Assembly: GCF_003463065.1 (NCBI RefSeq)
Contig: NZ_QSCM01000008.1
Location: 76,058-140,057 of the forward strand
Origin: Blautia sp. OF03-15BH
GTDB lineage: Bacteria > Bacillota > Clostridia > Lachnospirales > Lachnospiraceae
Reading direction: 5' to 3'
Length of the DNA stretch: 64,000 bases
The position numbers were made by a program, and so were the translations under genes. Positions 43,467-51,575 of this stretch are shown here, piece after piece. Below the pieces are notes generated by a model that saw only the letters and a list, made by a program, of their open reading frames with translations, did not search any database and had not been told where the DNA came from. How positions within the stretch are numbered: position 1 is the stretch's first letter; each line of letters starts with the position of its first letter.

Positions 43467-43566
43467 GTATGCCAGGAAAAGTCACGGGAATTACCTGGTA
43501 TGCAAAAAGCGAAAAGAAAAACAGCCTTCAACAGAAACTTATCTGCGAAGACTGCTTTTTTGATCA

Positions 43567-43648
43567 TGCGGCCAGTGGGACTTGAACCCACACATCTTTC
43601 GATACAGGAACCTAAATCCTGCGCGTCTGCCAATTCCGCCATGACCGC
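43567..43648 (-). tRNA. tRNA-Leu (TAG)
   Basis: On the minus strand the acceptor GCGGTCA pairs with TGGCCGC and discriminator A. The anticodon stem CAGGA/TCCTG holds TTTAGGT, giving UAG. A long variable arm of class II type is present. It is convergent with the tRNA-Lys cluster. Confidence 0.95.
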
Positions 43649-43658
43649 CGACCTATTT

Positions 43659-43687
43659 ATTATAACTGGAAGGAGACGGACTGTCAA
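43659..43687 (-). promoter_or_regulatory. Promoter of tRNA-Leu
   Basis: On the minus strand TTGACA and TATAAT are separated by 17 bases. It sits in the 56-bp gap behind corA. Confidence 0.88.
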
Positions 43688-43704
43688 CTCTTCCGTCAGG
43701 CCGT

Positions 43705-44634
43705 TTACAGCATCTTTTTCTTCTTGAAATAGAGGATCTCCAGAACGATAATGAGAATACTGATGACAATCACTGCCGGATAGCCGTATTTCCATTCAAA
43801 TTCCGGCATACCGGGAAAGTTCATGCCGTACCAGCCTGCAATGAGGGTCAGAGGCAGGAAAATAGTGGTCACCACGGTAAGTATGCTCATGACACGGTTC
43901 TGTTGGAGATCAATCTGGGACTGATAAAGCTCCCGCAGCTGCAGGAGATACTCGCGGAGCATTTCCACATGGTCATGGAGCCGTTCGCTTCGACCGGCAT
44001 AAAGCTGCCAGCCGGCACATTCTTCTCTGGTCAGAGCCTGGCTGATATTTGCCTGCATGAGATCGCCCAGATTCATCAGCTGCTCGTAGTACGAGTGAAG
44101 ACCGGAGAGCTTTTTACGATACCGGAGGATTTCTTCATTAAAATGCTCCGGTTGTCGGGAAAGAAGCATTTCCTCGACCTGGTTCAGACGTTCCTCCAGC
44201 TTCTGAAGGTAGAGAACATCCTCCGCAATGAGAAGTTCAAAGAAGTTTAAGAGAAACTGATTCAGGGTGCAGCCTTTCATGGAGTCGTTTCGCATCCGAT
44301 CCAGGTAATGCTTCAGTTCGCCGGTCTCGCTGATAAGAATCAGAGTCGAATCCTTCTGATAAAAACCAAAAAGCAGAGGAGAAGTACCCTTATCCTGTTT
44401 TCCGGGGATTTTCATGCTTCCCTGGATACAGTCGGAAAAAGTTTCAATTTTACAGTACTGGACAGGAGAAAGGCTTCTTTTTAAAGTTTTCCGGTGGGGA
44501 TAATCTCCGGAAAGGGAACTGAATTCCTTTTCATCCATCAGCTGGATCTCCCAGTCAGCGGGAACCGTCTGATTGTTATTTCCTTTTACCGGCCGAAGCT
44601 GGCCGTGTTCCATATCAAAAATATATCGGATCAT
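43705..44634 (-). CDS. corA: CorA-type divalent cation channel
   Basis: This 309-residue protein has a large cytoplasmic N-terminal domain, a long helix region (residues ~150-245) and two C-terminal membrane helices. The first helix leads into the pore signature YGMNFPGMPE (GMN). It carries Mg, Co or Ni into the cell. No terminator is visible between its stop and the tRNA-Leu promoter, so read-through into the tRNA is possible. Confidence 0.93.
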   Translation of the reverse strand: MIRYIFDMEHGQLRPVKGNNNQTVPADWEIQLMDEKEFSSLSGDYPHRKTLKRSLSPVQYCKIETFSDCIQGSMKIPGKQDKGTSPLLFGFYQKDSTLILISETGELKHYLDRMRNDSMKGCTLNQFLLNFFELLIAEDVLYLQKLEERLNQVEEMLLSRQPEHFNEEILRYRKKLSGLHSYYEQLMNLGDLMQANISQALTREECAGWQLYAGRSERLHDHVEMLREYLLQLRELYQSQIDLQQNRVMSILTVVTTIFLPLTLIAGWYGMNFPGMPEFEWKYGYPAVIVISILIIVLEILYFKKKKML

Positions 44635-44839
44635 AGTTTTACCTCCGGTAAGGATCGTAATCTTATCCTACCACATTTTCATCAAAAATCTATAAGATTT
44701 CATGAAGATTTCGTGTCTTCTATTGACAGGGAAAGAAAGAGCATTTTATACTGAAATCAGCGATACAGCGTTTTTTGATCGGACGCTGGATCAGAAACTG
44801 TTGACTGCTTAAAAGTTTTACGAAAGGCAGGAATCCATT

Positions 44840-45358
44840 TTGTCTGAAAAGAAAGAAATCCGCCTGAAGGATGAAACAGAGTTTTTCAGTGTTTTAAAAG
44901 AAGTAAAAAAAGAGTCTCGACTTCAGGAAACGGAGCAGTATATCCAGCACGGCGTGACCAGTGTATACCGGCACAGCCTTGCAGTGGCTTATTTCAGCTG
45001 TTATCTGGCAGAAAAGCTGCATTTGAAAGTCCGGACGAAAGAGATGATCCGAGGAGCACTTCTTCATGATTATTTCCTTTATGACTGGCATGAAAAATCG
45101 GATGATCACCGTCTGCATGGTTTCACTCATCCGGCCAGGGCATTGAAAAATGCAGAAGAGATCTTTGATCTCTCGGTTGTGGAAAAGGACATCATCAAAA
45201 GACATATGTTTCCGCTGACCCCTGTTCCGCCGGCATACCGGGAGAGCTATCTGGTCTGTCTGGCAGATAAAATCTGTTCTTCCTATGAGACACTTCACAG
45301 AGACCGTGTGGACTGGCTTCTTTATCATCTGCAATCACGGGCGGCAAAGGTGAAGTGA
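44840..45358 (+). CDS. HD-domain phosphohydrolase
   Basis: This 172-residue protein has the HD metal motifs: SVYRHSLAVAYFSCYLA (first His), GALLHDYFLYDW (HD pair), KRHMFPL (His) and VCLADKICSS (last Asp). The start is a TTG after AGGCAGGAA. It is of the small HDIG-like type whose substrates (nucleotides, cyclic nucleotides) are mostly unknown. It is monocistronic. Confidence 0.88.
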   Translation: MSEKKEIRLKDETEFFSVLKEVKKESRLQETEQYIQHGVTSVYRHSLAVAYFSCYLAEKLHLKVRTKEMIRGALLHDYFLYDWHEKSDDHRLHGFTHPARALKNAEEIFDLSVVEKDIIKRHMFPLTPVPPAYRESYLVCLADKICSSYETLHRDRVDWLLYHLQSRAAKVK

Positions 45359-45479
45359 CGCAGGAAAAGAACTGTACACAGTGCATATCCCGTGAGAAAA
45401 GTGAAGAGGGAAACTGTTGTAAATAGCCAAAGGAAATGAAAAGAACAGATAAAAAGCAGGGCAAATTGTTGTTAAAGTA

Positions 45480-45508
45480 TTGACAAAAAATAGTTTGTGA
45501 GGTATACT
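45480..45508 (+). promoter_or_regulatory. Promoter of the riboswitch-fhs transcript
   Basis: TTGACA and TATACT are separated by 17 bases, about 18 bases before the riboswitch. Confidence 0.85.
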
Positions 45509-45525
45509 GATGGAGTCATATGAAG

Positions 45526-45602
45526 AAGTTCTGATTACTGACGGATAATTGTGGAGTACCACAGGGAAATCAGAATTATAAAAGGTCGACCGTCTGGGCA
45601 GC
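45526..45602 (+). promoter_or_regulatory. ZTP (pfl) riboswitch
   Basis: The architecture matches the ZTP/ZMP aptamer. Stem P1 is TTCTGATT/AATCAGAA. The hairpin TGTGGAGTACCACA is followed by GGG. The 3' conserved CCGTCTGGGCA (45590-45600) follows, and CCGTC forms the pseudoknot with GACGG at 45540-45544. These riboswitches sense the folate-stress alarmone ZTP and turn on one-carbon genes. Here the target is fhs, although ~380 bases downstream. Confidence 0.88.
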
Positions 45603-45631
45603 ATTTCCATCACGGGAGTGTTGCTTTTTTT
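45598..45631 (+). terminator. Riboswitch-controlled terminator
   Basis: GCAGCATT pairs with AGTGTTGC followed by seven T. Its left arm overlaps the conserved GGGCA of the aptamer, so ligand binding would block terminator formation. Confidence 0.85.
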
Positions 45632-45861
45632 ACGCAACAGAGGGCTGGATACATAGAAGAAGTTCAGCCACTGATGCAACGAAGCGTGCTTCGTAAGATC
45701 CAGATTCCGCTGGATCGAAAATTATTGAAGTGGAATATTAAATTTTACCCAAGTAGAGTAGATGTTATGCGTTAAGTGTCACAGGAGGGGAAGACTTCCT
45801 GCGAACGAAGGTTCAAGCCGCGTTATGATATCGCTTCCGCTACTGCGAAATTTTTCACTCT

Positions 45862-45905
45862 TGAGCCGTATGTGAGATACGGACGGAGTCATGAGAGATG
45901 CTTCC
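45862..45905 (+). other. Possible group II intron domain V/VI-like remnant
   Basis: GAGCCGTATGTGAGATACGG followed by ACGGAGTCATGAGAG resembles the catalytic 3' hairpin region of bacterial group II introns. CCGTAT/ATACGG forms a hairpin. The match is from memory, the pairing is imperfect and no reverse transcriptase gene is present, so this is only a suggestion. Confidence 0.25.
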
Positions 45906-45980
45906 ACATATGGAAGTCGCATGGCGCCTGAATTTAATTAAAAAAGCGGATATTTAATTATTGAAAGGAGATATTATATC

Positions 45981-47666
45981 ATGGGTTACAAATCAGACAT
46001 TGAGATCGCACAGGAAACTGTCATGGAGCCGATTACCGCTATTGCAGAGAAAGCAGGTATCGATCCGAAATATCTGGAGCAGTATGGTAATTACAAGGCA
46101 AAAATTGACTACAACCTGTTAAGAGAGACAGAGGGCAAGGATGGCAAGCTGATCCTGGTTACCGCTATCAACCCGACACCCGCAGGAGAAGGAAAAACCA
46201 CTACCACCGTTGGCCTGGCAGATGCGATGCAGAAGCTCGGCAAGAACGTAATGGTAGCTCTTCGTGAGCCGTCCCTCGGACCTGTATTCGGAGTAAAAGG
46301 CGGAGCTGCAGGCGGCGGATACGCCCAGGTAGTTCCCATGGAGGATATCAACCTGCACTTTACCGGTGATTTCCATGCGATCGGTGCGGCAAACAACCTG
46401 CTGGCAGCAATGATCGATAACCACATTTTCCAGGGCAACGCTCTGAACATTGATCCGAGAAAGATCACCTGGAGAAGATGTGTAGATATGAACGACCGTC
46501 AGCTTCGTAACGTAGTAGATGGTCTTGGTGGAAGAACAAACGGAATGCCGAGAGAGGATGGCTACGATATCACCGTTGCATCCGAGATCATGGCTGTTCT
46601 CTGCCTTGCAAAAGACATTACTGACCTGAAAGAAAGACTTGGAAGAATTATCATTGGATATACATATGGAAAACCGTCCGAGCAGAAACCGGTTACCGCA
46701 GCAGACCTGAATGCGCAGGGTGCTATGGCAGCTCTTCTGAAGGATGCTCTGAAACCGAACCTGGTTCAGACTCTGGAGCATGTACCGGCAATCGTACACG
46801 GCGGTCCCTTCGCAAATATCGCACACGGCTGTAACTCCGTAACTGCTACAAAGATGGCTCTTCGTCTTGCTGACTATGCCATCACAGAGGCTGGTTTCGG
46901 TGCAGACCTTGGTGCAGAGAAATTCCTGGATATCAAATGCCGTATGGCAGGTCTGAAACCCAACGCAGTTGTTATCGTAGCTACTGTTCGTGCTCTGAAA
47001 TACAACGGCGGCGTTCCGAAGGCTGATCTGAACCAGGAGAACCTGGAGGCTCTGGAGAAAGGACTTCCGAACCTTCTGAAACATGTAAACAACATCAAAA
47101 ATGTATACAAACTGCCCTGCGTAGTTGCTATCAATGCATTCCCGACCGATACAAAAGCCGAGCTGGATCTGGTAGAGGCTAAATGTAAAGAGCTGGGTGT
47201 AAACGTTGCTCTGTCCGAGGTTTGGGCAAAAGGCGGCGAGGGCGGTATCGCTCTGGCAGAGGAAGTGATCCGTCTGGTAGAGGAGCCGAACGACTTCACC
47301 TACTCCTACGAGCTGGAAGGAAGCATCGAGGATAAACTGAACCAGATCGTTCAGAAAGTATACGGCGGTAAGAGAGTTGTTCTGACTGCTAACGCTAAGA
47401 AACAGGCTGCTCAGCTGGAAGCTCAGGGCTTCGGCAACTGCCCGATCTGTGTTGCTAAGACACAGTACAGCCTGACAGATGATCCGACAAAACTGGGAGC
47501 ACCCACTGACTTCGAAGTTACCGTACGTAACCTGAAGATCTCCGCTGGTGCTGGCTTCATCGTAGCTCTGACCGGTGACATCATGACCATGCCTGGTCTG
47601 CCGAAAGTTCCGGCTGCTGAGAAGATTGATGTAGACGAGACCGGTAAGATCACAGGTCTGTTCTAA
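45981..47666 (+). CDS. fhs: Formate-tetrahydrofolate ligase
   Basis: This 561-residue enzyme makes 10-formyltetrahydrofolate from formate, THF and ATP. The ATP loop is INPTPAGEGKTTTTVGLADA near 63-82. Further family blocks are LREPSLGPVFGVKGGAAGGG and GDFHAIGAANNLLAAMIDNH. The length is standard (about 556). The RBS is AAAGGAG. Codon usage is strongly biased, as in the str operon, implying high expression, consistent with a central role in one-carbon or acetogenic metabolism. It is controlled by the ZTP riboswitch upstream. Confidence 0.97.
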   Translation: MGYKSDIEIAQETVMEPITAIAEKAGIDPKYLEQYGNYKAKIDYNLLRETEGKDGKLILVTAINPTPAGEGKTTTTVGLADAMQKLGKNVMVALREPSLGPVFGVKGGAAGGGYAQVVPMEDINLHFTGDFHAIGAANNLLAAMIDNHIFQGNALNIDPRKITWRRCVDMNDRQLRNVVDGLGGRTNGMPREDGYDITVASEIMAVLCLAKDITDLKERLGRIIIGYTYGKPSEQKPVTAADLNAQGAMAALLKDALKPNLVQTLEHVPAIVHGGPFANIAHGCNSVTATKMALRLADYAITEAGFGADLGAEKFLDIKCRMAGLKPNAVVIVATVRALKYNGGVPKADLNQENLEALEKGLPNLLKHVNNIKNVYKLPCVVAINAFPTDTKAELDLVEAKCKELGVNVALSEVWAKGGEGGIALAEEVIRLVEEPNDFTYSYELEGSIEDKLNQIVQKVYGGKRVVLTANAKKQAAQLEAQGFGNCPICVAKTQYSLTDDPTKLGAPTDFEVTVRNLKISAGAGFIVALTGDIMTMPGLPKVPAAEKIDVDETGKITGLF

Positions 47667-47680
47667 TCAGAAAAATGCAA

Positions 47681-47720
47681 CTGTTCAGAGCCAAGCATTT
47701 TGGAGGTGGGCTCTGAACAG
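47681..47720 (+). terminator. Strong inverted repeat after fhs
   Basis: CTGTTCAGAGCC and GGCTCTGAACAG form a perfect 12-bp stem, but only TTAAAG follows, so it may be an mRNA-stabilising hairpin rather than a terminator. Confidence 0.6.
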
Positions 47721-47743
47721 TTAAAGAAAAATTTAAGCTCAGG

Positions 47744-47791
47744 AAATAGCATGAGAGCTTTGTGCCCGCATTGTTTCTCATGCTATTTTTG
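47744..47791 (+). terminator. Terminator between fhs and the formate channel
   Basis: AAATAGCATGAGA pairs with TCTCATGCTATTT and runs into TTTTT. Confidence 0.88.
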
Positions 47792-47944
47792 TAACCATTT
47801 GTCCATGCTGCTGTTTTTTGAGCATGGCGGTATTTTTTTGATTCAGGTATGCGGAATGTCTGCGGATCAGACAGAAAAATTCCGCTGATCCGCGGCGGAA
47901 AATAAAAAGGCATTCTGCATATCCTCAATACAGGAGGTAGGAGT

Positions 47945-48718
47945 ATGTATCAGGATGCATTTGAGGCAGTTTGTAATGCTGCCAAAGCAAAAACAGATTT
48001 ATTTAAGAAAAATCCGTTGGGATATTTTGTATCTGCTATGGTTGCCGGTATGTTTATTGCGTTTGGTGCGTTCATCAGTAACGCGGCTGCGGCGCCTTTT
48101 GCAGATGCACAGGATCCCATGCAGAAATTTATGAACTCCATGACCTTCAGTGCCGCACTGAGTATGGTACTGATGGCAGGAGCCGATCTTTTTACCGGAA
48201 ACAACTTTATCCTTTCTTCTGCAGCTTTTGCAAAGAAGATGAAATGGGGCGATGTTGTAAAGATCTGGGTAGTATGCTATATCGGTAACCTGGTTGGAAG
48301 TCTGGTTGCAGCCTTTATTTTCCAGGCCAGCGGCGCAGCTTCCGGAACCGTAGGTCAACTGTTTGCAGCAGCAGCAGAGAAGAAAATGACTGCTCCGGCT
48401 ATCAATCTTGTGCTGAAGGGTTTGCTCTGTAACACACTGGTATGTATTGCCGTATGGTGCAGCATCAAATTAAAAAGTGAATCAGGAAAGCTGATCATGA
48501 TCATGTGGTGTATCCTTACTTTCATGGTATGCGGTTTTGAGCATAGTATTGCAAACATGACAACCATGGCTGTAGGAATGATGAATTCCACAACAGGAAC
48601 TCTGACGATCGGTGGTTATATTTACAATCTGATATGTGTTACGATTGGAAATATGATCGGTGGTGTTGTATTTGTAGCTCTGCCGTACTACTTGATCTCC
48701 AAGAAGAAAGAAGCTTAA
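47945..48718 (+). CDS. focA: Formate/nitrite channel family protein
   Basis: This 257-residue membrane protein has six transmembrane helices. It shows the FNT signatures GYFVSAMVAGMFIAFGAFI in TM1 and AGADLFTGNNFIL near residue 78. A GFEHSIANMTTMAVGMM segment near 198 carries the central His. It moves formate (or nitrite/hydrosulfide) across the membrane. Next to fhs, formate is the likely substrate, so the pair imports or recycles formate for 10-formyl-THF. The RBS is AGGAGGTAGG; a promoter was not clearly seen. Confidence 0.92.
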   Translation: MYQDAFEAVCNAAKAKTDLFKKNPLGYFVSAMVAGMFIAFGAFISNAAAAPFADAQDPMQKFMNSMTFSAALSMVLMAGADLFTGNNFILSSAAFAKKMKWGDVVKIWVVCYIGNLVGSLVAAFIFQASGAASGTVGQLFAAAAEKKMTAPAINLVLKGLLCNTLVCIAVWCSIKLKSESGKLIMIMWCILTFMVCGFEHSIANMTTMAVGMMNSTTGTLTIGGYIYNLICVTIGNMIGGVVFVALPYYLISKKKEA

Positions 48719-48742
48719 AGACACAATTGATAAAAGAGAAAG

Positions 48743-48790
48743 ATACAGACAGAAAGCAGGAAACCTCTTGCTGACTGTCTGTATTTTTTT
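48743..48790 (+). terminator. Terminator of the formate channel gene
   Basis: ATACAGACAG pairs with CTGTCTGTAT followed by TTTTTT. Confidence 0.9.
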
Positions 48791-48829
48791 GCTTTCTCAT
48801 AGATTTGTTACATAAGTATTACAAAAAGG

Positions 48830-48859
48830 TTGCGTAAATAAGTGGAAATATGTTATAAT
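48830..48859 (+). promoter_or_regulatory. Promoter of the SGNH/wall-binding protein gene
   Basis: TTGCGT and TATAAT are separated by 18 bases, about 37 bases upstream of the ATG. Confidence 0.7.
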
Positions 48860-48895
48860 AGGCAACAGTGAGGAGATTTTGCAAGGAGGAGCAGT

Positions 48896-50239
48896 ATGAG
48901 AGACCGAATGAGAAAGTTTTTTACAGCAGTGATTTTTCTGCTGTTTCTGATCATTCTGACCATACCGGCGGAAAGCCAGGCGGCCGTCCGTTATAATCTG
49001 ATCAAAGACGTGACCAGTCAGAAAGTTCCGGAAGGACAGCTTGTACGGGTGGCAGGAAAGAAAAGATACCTTCTCAGTTCTGGAGATTACCTGACCGATC
49101 AGTGGGTCAGCATCAAGGGAAAAATCTACCATTTTAATAAGAACGGATATGCAGATACCGGCTGGATCACATGTCAGGGAAATAAATATTTTCTCCGTGC
49201 ATCCGGGGCGCTTCATAAAGGCGGATTATTGAAGATCAAGGGCAGAATGTATCTTTTTCGGTATGGTTATGGTCATTTGATGACGGGCTGGGTGACACTG
49301 AAGGGAGAAAGATATTATTTCCGTGAAACGAATAATAACGGTGCCATGATCCGTAAATGGTGGGTGGCAGAGAGATATCTGGGTTCTGATGGAAAAATGC
49401 AGAAAAACACCTGGGTTGGTTCGTATTATGTGGGAGTCGACGGCGTACGGGTGAAGGACAGCTGGATCGATGAACAGTATTATGTTGGAAGCAACGGGAA
49501 AAAAGTGACTAACAGCTGGATCGGTGAATATTATGTGGGAGAAGACGGGAAGAAGCTTACCAGCGCCTGGCAGGATGACTATTACCTGGATGCAGAGGGA
49601 AAAATCACCAGAAATGCCTGGGTAGGAGATGTTTATCTGGGTGAGGATGGAAAAGCCACAACGCCGCCGGACTCTGATGAAAATCGGGAAGTAAAACGGA
49701 TCTTTCTTGGAGATTCCAGAACCGTAGGTCTTTATCAGATCATGACGGGCGATACACTGGTGAAAGCGAATTCGACACAGACAGTGCTGGATCAGCTGGC
49801 AAAGGGCAGAACAGATATTTATATAGGAAAAGTCGGAATGGGGTATGACTGGATGGTCGGATCTGCGATCGGAGAGCTGAAAAGTGTACTGGTACGTTAT
49901 CCGAACTCCAAAGTGATCCTGCGTATGGGGATCAACGACCTCGGAAATATCAGTGCTTACATTGCTTTATATAAAGATCTCATGCTTCAGTATCCGAAGG
50001 CTTCCTTTTATATAGAGTCTGTGACACCAGTCGATGAGACGCTTGGAAAGCAGCATGGTTACTCCGTTACCAATAAGCAGATCGTTCAATTCAACAGCCG
50101 GCTGAAGGCTGCGTTTCCGCAGAATTATATCAGCTCTTATAACTATGTGGTGAAGAACAAAGGAAAGACCGTAGACGGCATCCATTATATGCCGGACACT
50201 TACCGGATGATCTATCGTTTTCTGGATTCCGTGGTATAA
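48896..50239 (+). CDS. Secreted SGNH-hydrolase-like protein with wall-binding repeats
   Basis: This 447-residue protein has a signal peptide (FTAVIFLLFLIILTIPAESQA) and about ten ~20-residue aromatic repeats of choline/cell-wall-binding type (for example WVSIKGKIYHFNKNGYADTG). A C-terminal domain from about residue 262 starts with VKRIFLGDSRTVGL (GDS serine), has MGINDLGN (Asn) and ends DGIHYMPDTY (Asp-x-x-His). This is the SGNH/GDSL esterase triad, so it may deacylate wall or capsule polymers at the surface. The RBS is AAGGAGG. Confidence 0.88.
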   Translation: MRDRMRKFFTAVIFLLFLIILTIPAESQAAVRYNLIKDVTSQKVPEGQLVRVAGKKRYLLSSGDYLTDQWVSIKGKIYHFNKNGYADTGWITCQGNKYFLRASGALHKGGLLKIKGRMYLFRYGYGHLMTGWVTLKGERYYFRETNNNGAMIRKWWVAERYLGSDGKMQKNTWVGSYYVGVDGVRVKDSWIDEQYYVGSNGKKVTNSWIGEYYVGEDGKKLTSAWQDDYYLDAEGKITRNAWVGDVYLGEDGKATTPPDSDENREVKRIFLGDSRTVGLYQIMTGDTLVKANSTQTVLDQLAKGRTDIYIGKVGMGYDWMVGSAIGELKSVLVRYPNSKVILRMGINDLGNISAYIALYKDLMLQYPKASFYIESVTPVDETLGKQHGYSVTNKQIVQFNSRLKAAFPQNYISSYNYVVKNKGKTVDGIHYMPDTYRMIYRFLDSVV

Positions 50240-50302
50240 CGACAGCTGTCGTTTTGTCTTGTGAAAACCTTGTAAAATGCAGGAATTTTCAAAAGAAAGC
50301 CC

Positions 50303-50331
50303 TTGACACGGGGGCTTTCTTCTTTTATAAT
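50303..50331 (+). promoter_or_regulatory. Promoter of the str operon
   Basis: TTGACA and TATAAT are separated by 17 bases. The leader contains an inverted repeat GCGCGAAAAC/GTTTTTGCG (about 50341-50370) that might bind a ribosomal protein. Confidence 0.88.
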
Positions 50332-50414
50332 GACCTAGGTGCGCGAAAACAGTGTTTTTGCGTCCTTATATGAATTTTTCCTAAGCAACCACAATACTAC
50401 AGGAGGTGAAAGGA

Positions 50415-50837
50415 ATGCCAACATTTAACCAGTTAGTAAGAAAAGGCAGACAGACTTCTCAGAAGAAATCTACTGCACCCGCACTTCAGAAAGGATTTAA
50501 CTCCCTGAAGAAAAAAACTACAGATACTTCCGCTCCGCAGAAACGTGGCGTGTGTACTGCAGTAAAGACCGCTACCCCGAAGAAACCGAACTCAGCTCTT
50601 CGTAAGATCGCCAGAGTACGTCTTTCCAACGGAATCGAAGTAACCAGCTACATTCCCGGAGAAGGTCACAACCTTCAGGAGCATAGCGTAGTTCTGATCC
50701 GTGGAGGCCGTGTTAAGGACCTTCCGGGTACCCGTTACCACATCATCCGTGGTACTCTTGATACCGCAGGTGTTGCTAAGAGACGTCAGGCCCGTTCCAA
50801 ATACGGTGCTAAGAGACCGAAAGACGCTAAGAAATAA
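50415..50837 (+). CDS. rpsL: 30S ribosomal protein S12
   Basis: This ~140-residue protein is part of the decoding centre. It starts MPTFNQLVRKGRQTSQKKS and carries TPKKPNSALRKIARVRLSNG (the Lys positions linked to streptomycin resistance look wild type). YIPGEGHNLQEHSVVLIRGG and GVAKRRQARSKYGAKRPK follow. The ATG at 50415 with AGGAGGTG at 50401 is chosen over an upstream start at 50406. It is the first gene of the str operon. Confidence 0.97.
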   Translation: MPTFNQLVRKGRQTSQKKSTAPALQKGFNSLKKKTTDTSAPQKRGVCTAVKTATPKKPNSALRKIARVRLSNGIEVTSYIPGEGHNLQEHSVVLIRGGRVKDLPGTRYHIIRGTLDTAGVAKRRQARSKYGAKRPKDAKK

Positions 50838-51026
50838 TTAAAATCGATTCACGAACAGAACTATTACCGCAGTAATGCGGAGAATGCCGGAATTCTATTC
50901 ACCAGGTGGTTGCAGGTTAAAAATAGAAGATACTGGCATGAACACAATAGAACGACACATTGTGAGTACCGATGAATTAATCAGCAGTCTGTACAGGCTG
51001 TGTAAATTGTTAAGGAGGGAAGTACC

Positions 51027-51497
51027 GTGCCACGTAAAGGACATACTCAGAAAAGAGACGTATTAGTCGATCCGTTATACAACAACAAAGTGGTTACCAA
51101 ACTGATCAATAACATCATGTTAGACGGTAAGAGAGGTATCGCACAGAAAATCGTATACGGAGCATTCGATCGTGTTGCAGCTAAGACTGACAAACCCGCT
51201 ATCGAAGTATTCGAAGAGGCTATGAACAACATCATGCCTGTTCTGGAAGTAAAAGCAAGACGTATTGGTGGAGCTACCTACCAGGTGCCCATCGAGGTAA
51301 GAGCTGACAGACGTCAGGCTCTGGCTCTTCGCTGGATCACCGCTTACTCCCGTAAGAGAGGCGAGAAGACCATGGAAGAGAGACTGGCTAACGAGATCAT
51401 GGATGCAGCCAACAATACCGGAGCATCTGTGAAGAAAAAAGAAGACATGCACAAAATGGCAGAGGCCAACAAAGCATTCGCACACTACAGATTCTAA
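51027..51497 (+). CDS. rpsG: 30S ribosomal protein S7
   Basis: This 156-residue protein nucleates the 30S head. It starts at a GTG after GGAGGG and reads PRKGHTQKRDVLVDPLYNNK, with GGATYQVPIEVRADRRQALALR in the RNA-binding region. The ~190-bp gap after rpsL carries no convincing gene. It is followed by fusA. Confidence 0.97.
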   Translation: MPRKGHTQKRDVLVDPLYNNKVVTKLINNIMLDGKRGIAQKIVYGAFDRVAAKTDKPAIEVFEEAMNNIMPVLEVKARRIGGATYQVPIEVRADRRQALALRWITAYSRKRGEKTMEERLANEIMDAANNTGASVKKKEDMHKMAEANKAFAHYRF

Positions 51498-51508
51498 TCC
51501 CATCTGTT

Positions 51509-51533
51509 GCGGGAGGGAGTTTCTCCGTCCCGC
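51509..51533 (+). promoter_or_regulatory. Strong hairpin between rpsG and fusA
   Basis: GCGGGAGGGAG pairs with CTCCGTCCCGC around a 3-base loop, followed 8 bases later by TTTTT. It may attenuate transcription into fusA or protect the upstream mRNA end. Confidence 0.5.
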
Positions 51534-51575
51534 TGTGTTGCTTTTTCTGCGTATTATAAATAGGAGGAAAAAACC

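Larger units (their letters stand above)
45359..45980. other. 622-base gap: fhs promoter, ZTP riboswitch, then structured unassigned DNA
   Basis: The left 120 bases show no feature. Promoter, riboswitch and terminator occupy 45480-45631. The remaining ~350 bases before fhs contain hairpins (ACGAAGC/GCTTCGT at 45679-45694, GATCCAG/CTGGATC near 45707-45726) and a segment near 45870 resembling a group II intron 3' domain. A 74-codon frame there (45551-45775) crosses the riboswitch and is not believed. Confidence 0.6.

Noticed and set aside
45551..45775. 74-codon frame upstream of fhs
   Set aside because: It overlaps the ZTP aptamer and its terminator and has no ribosome site or recognisable motif.
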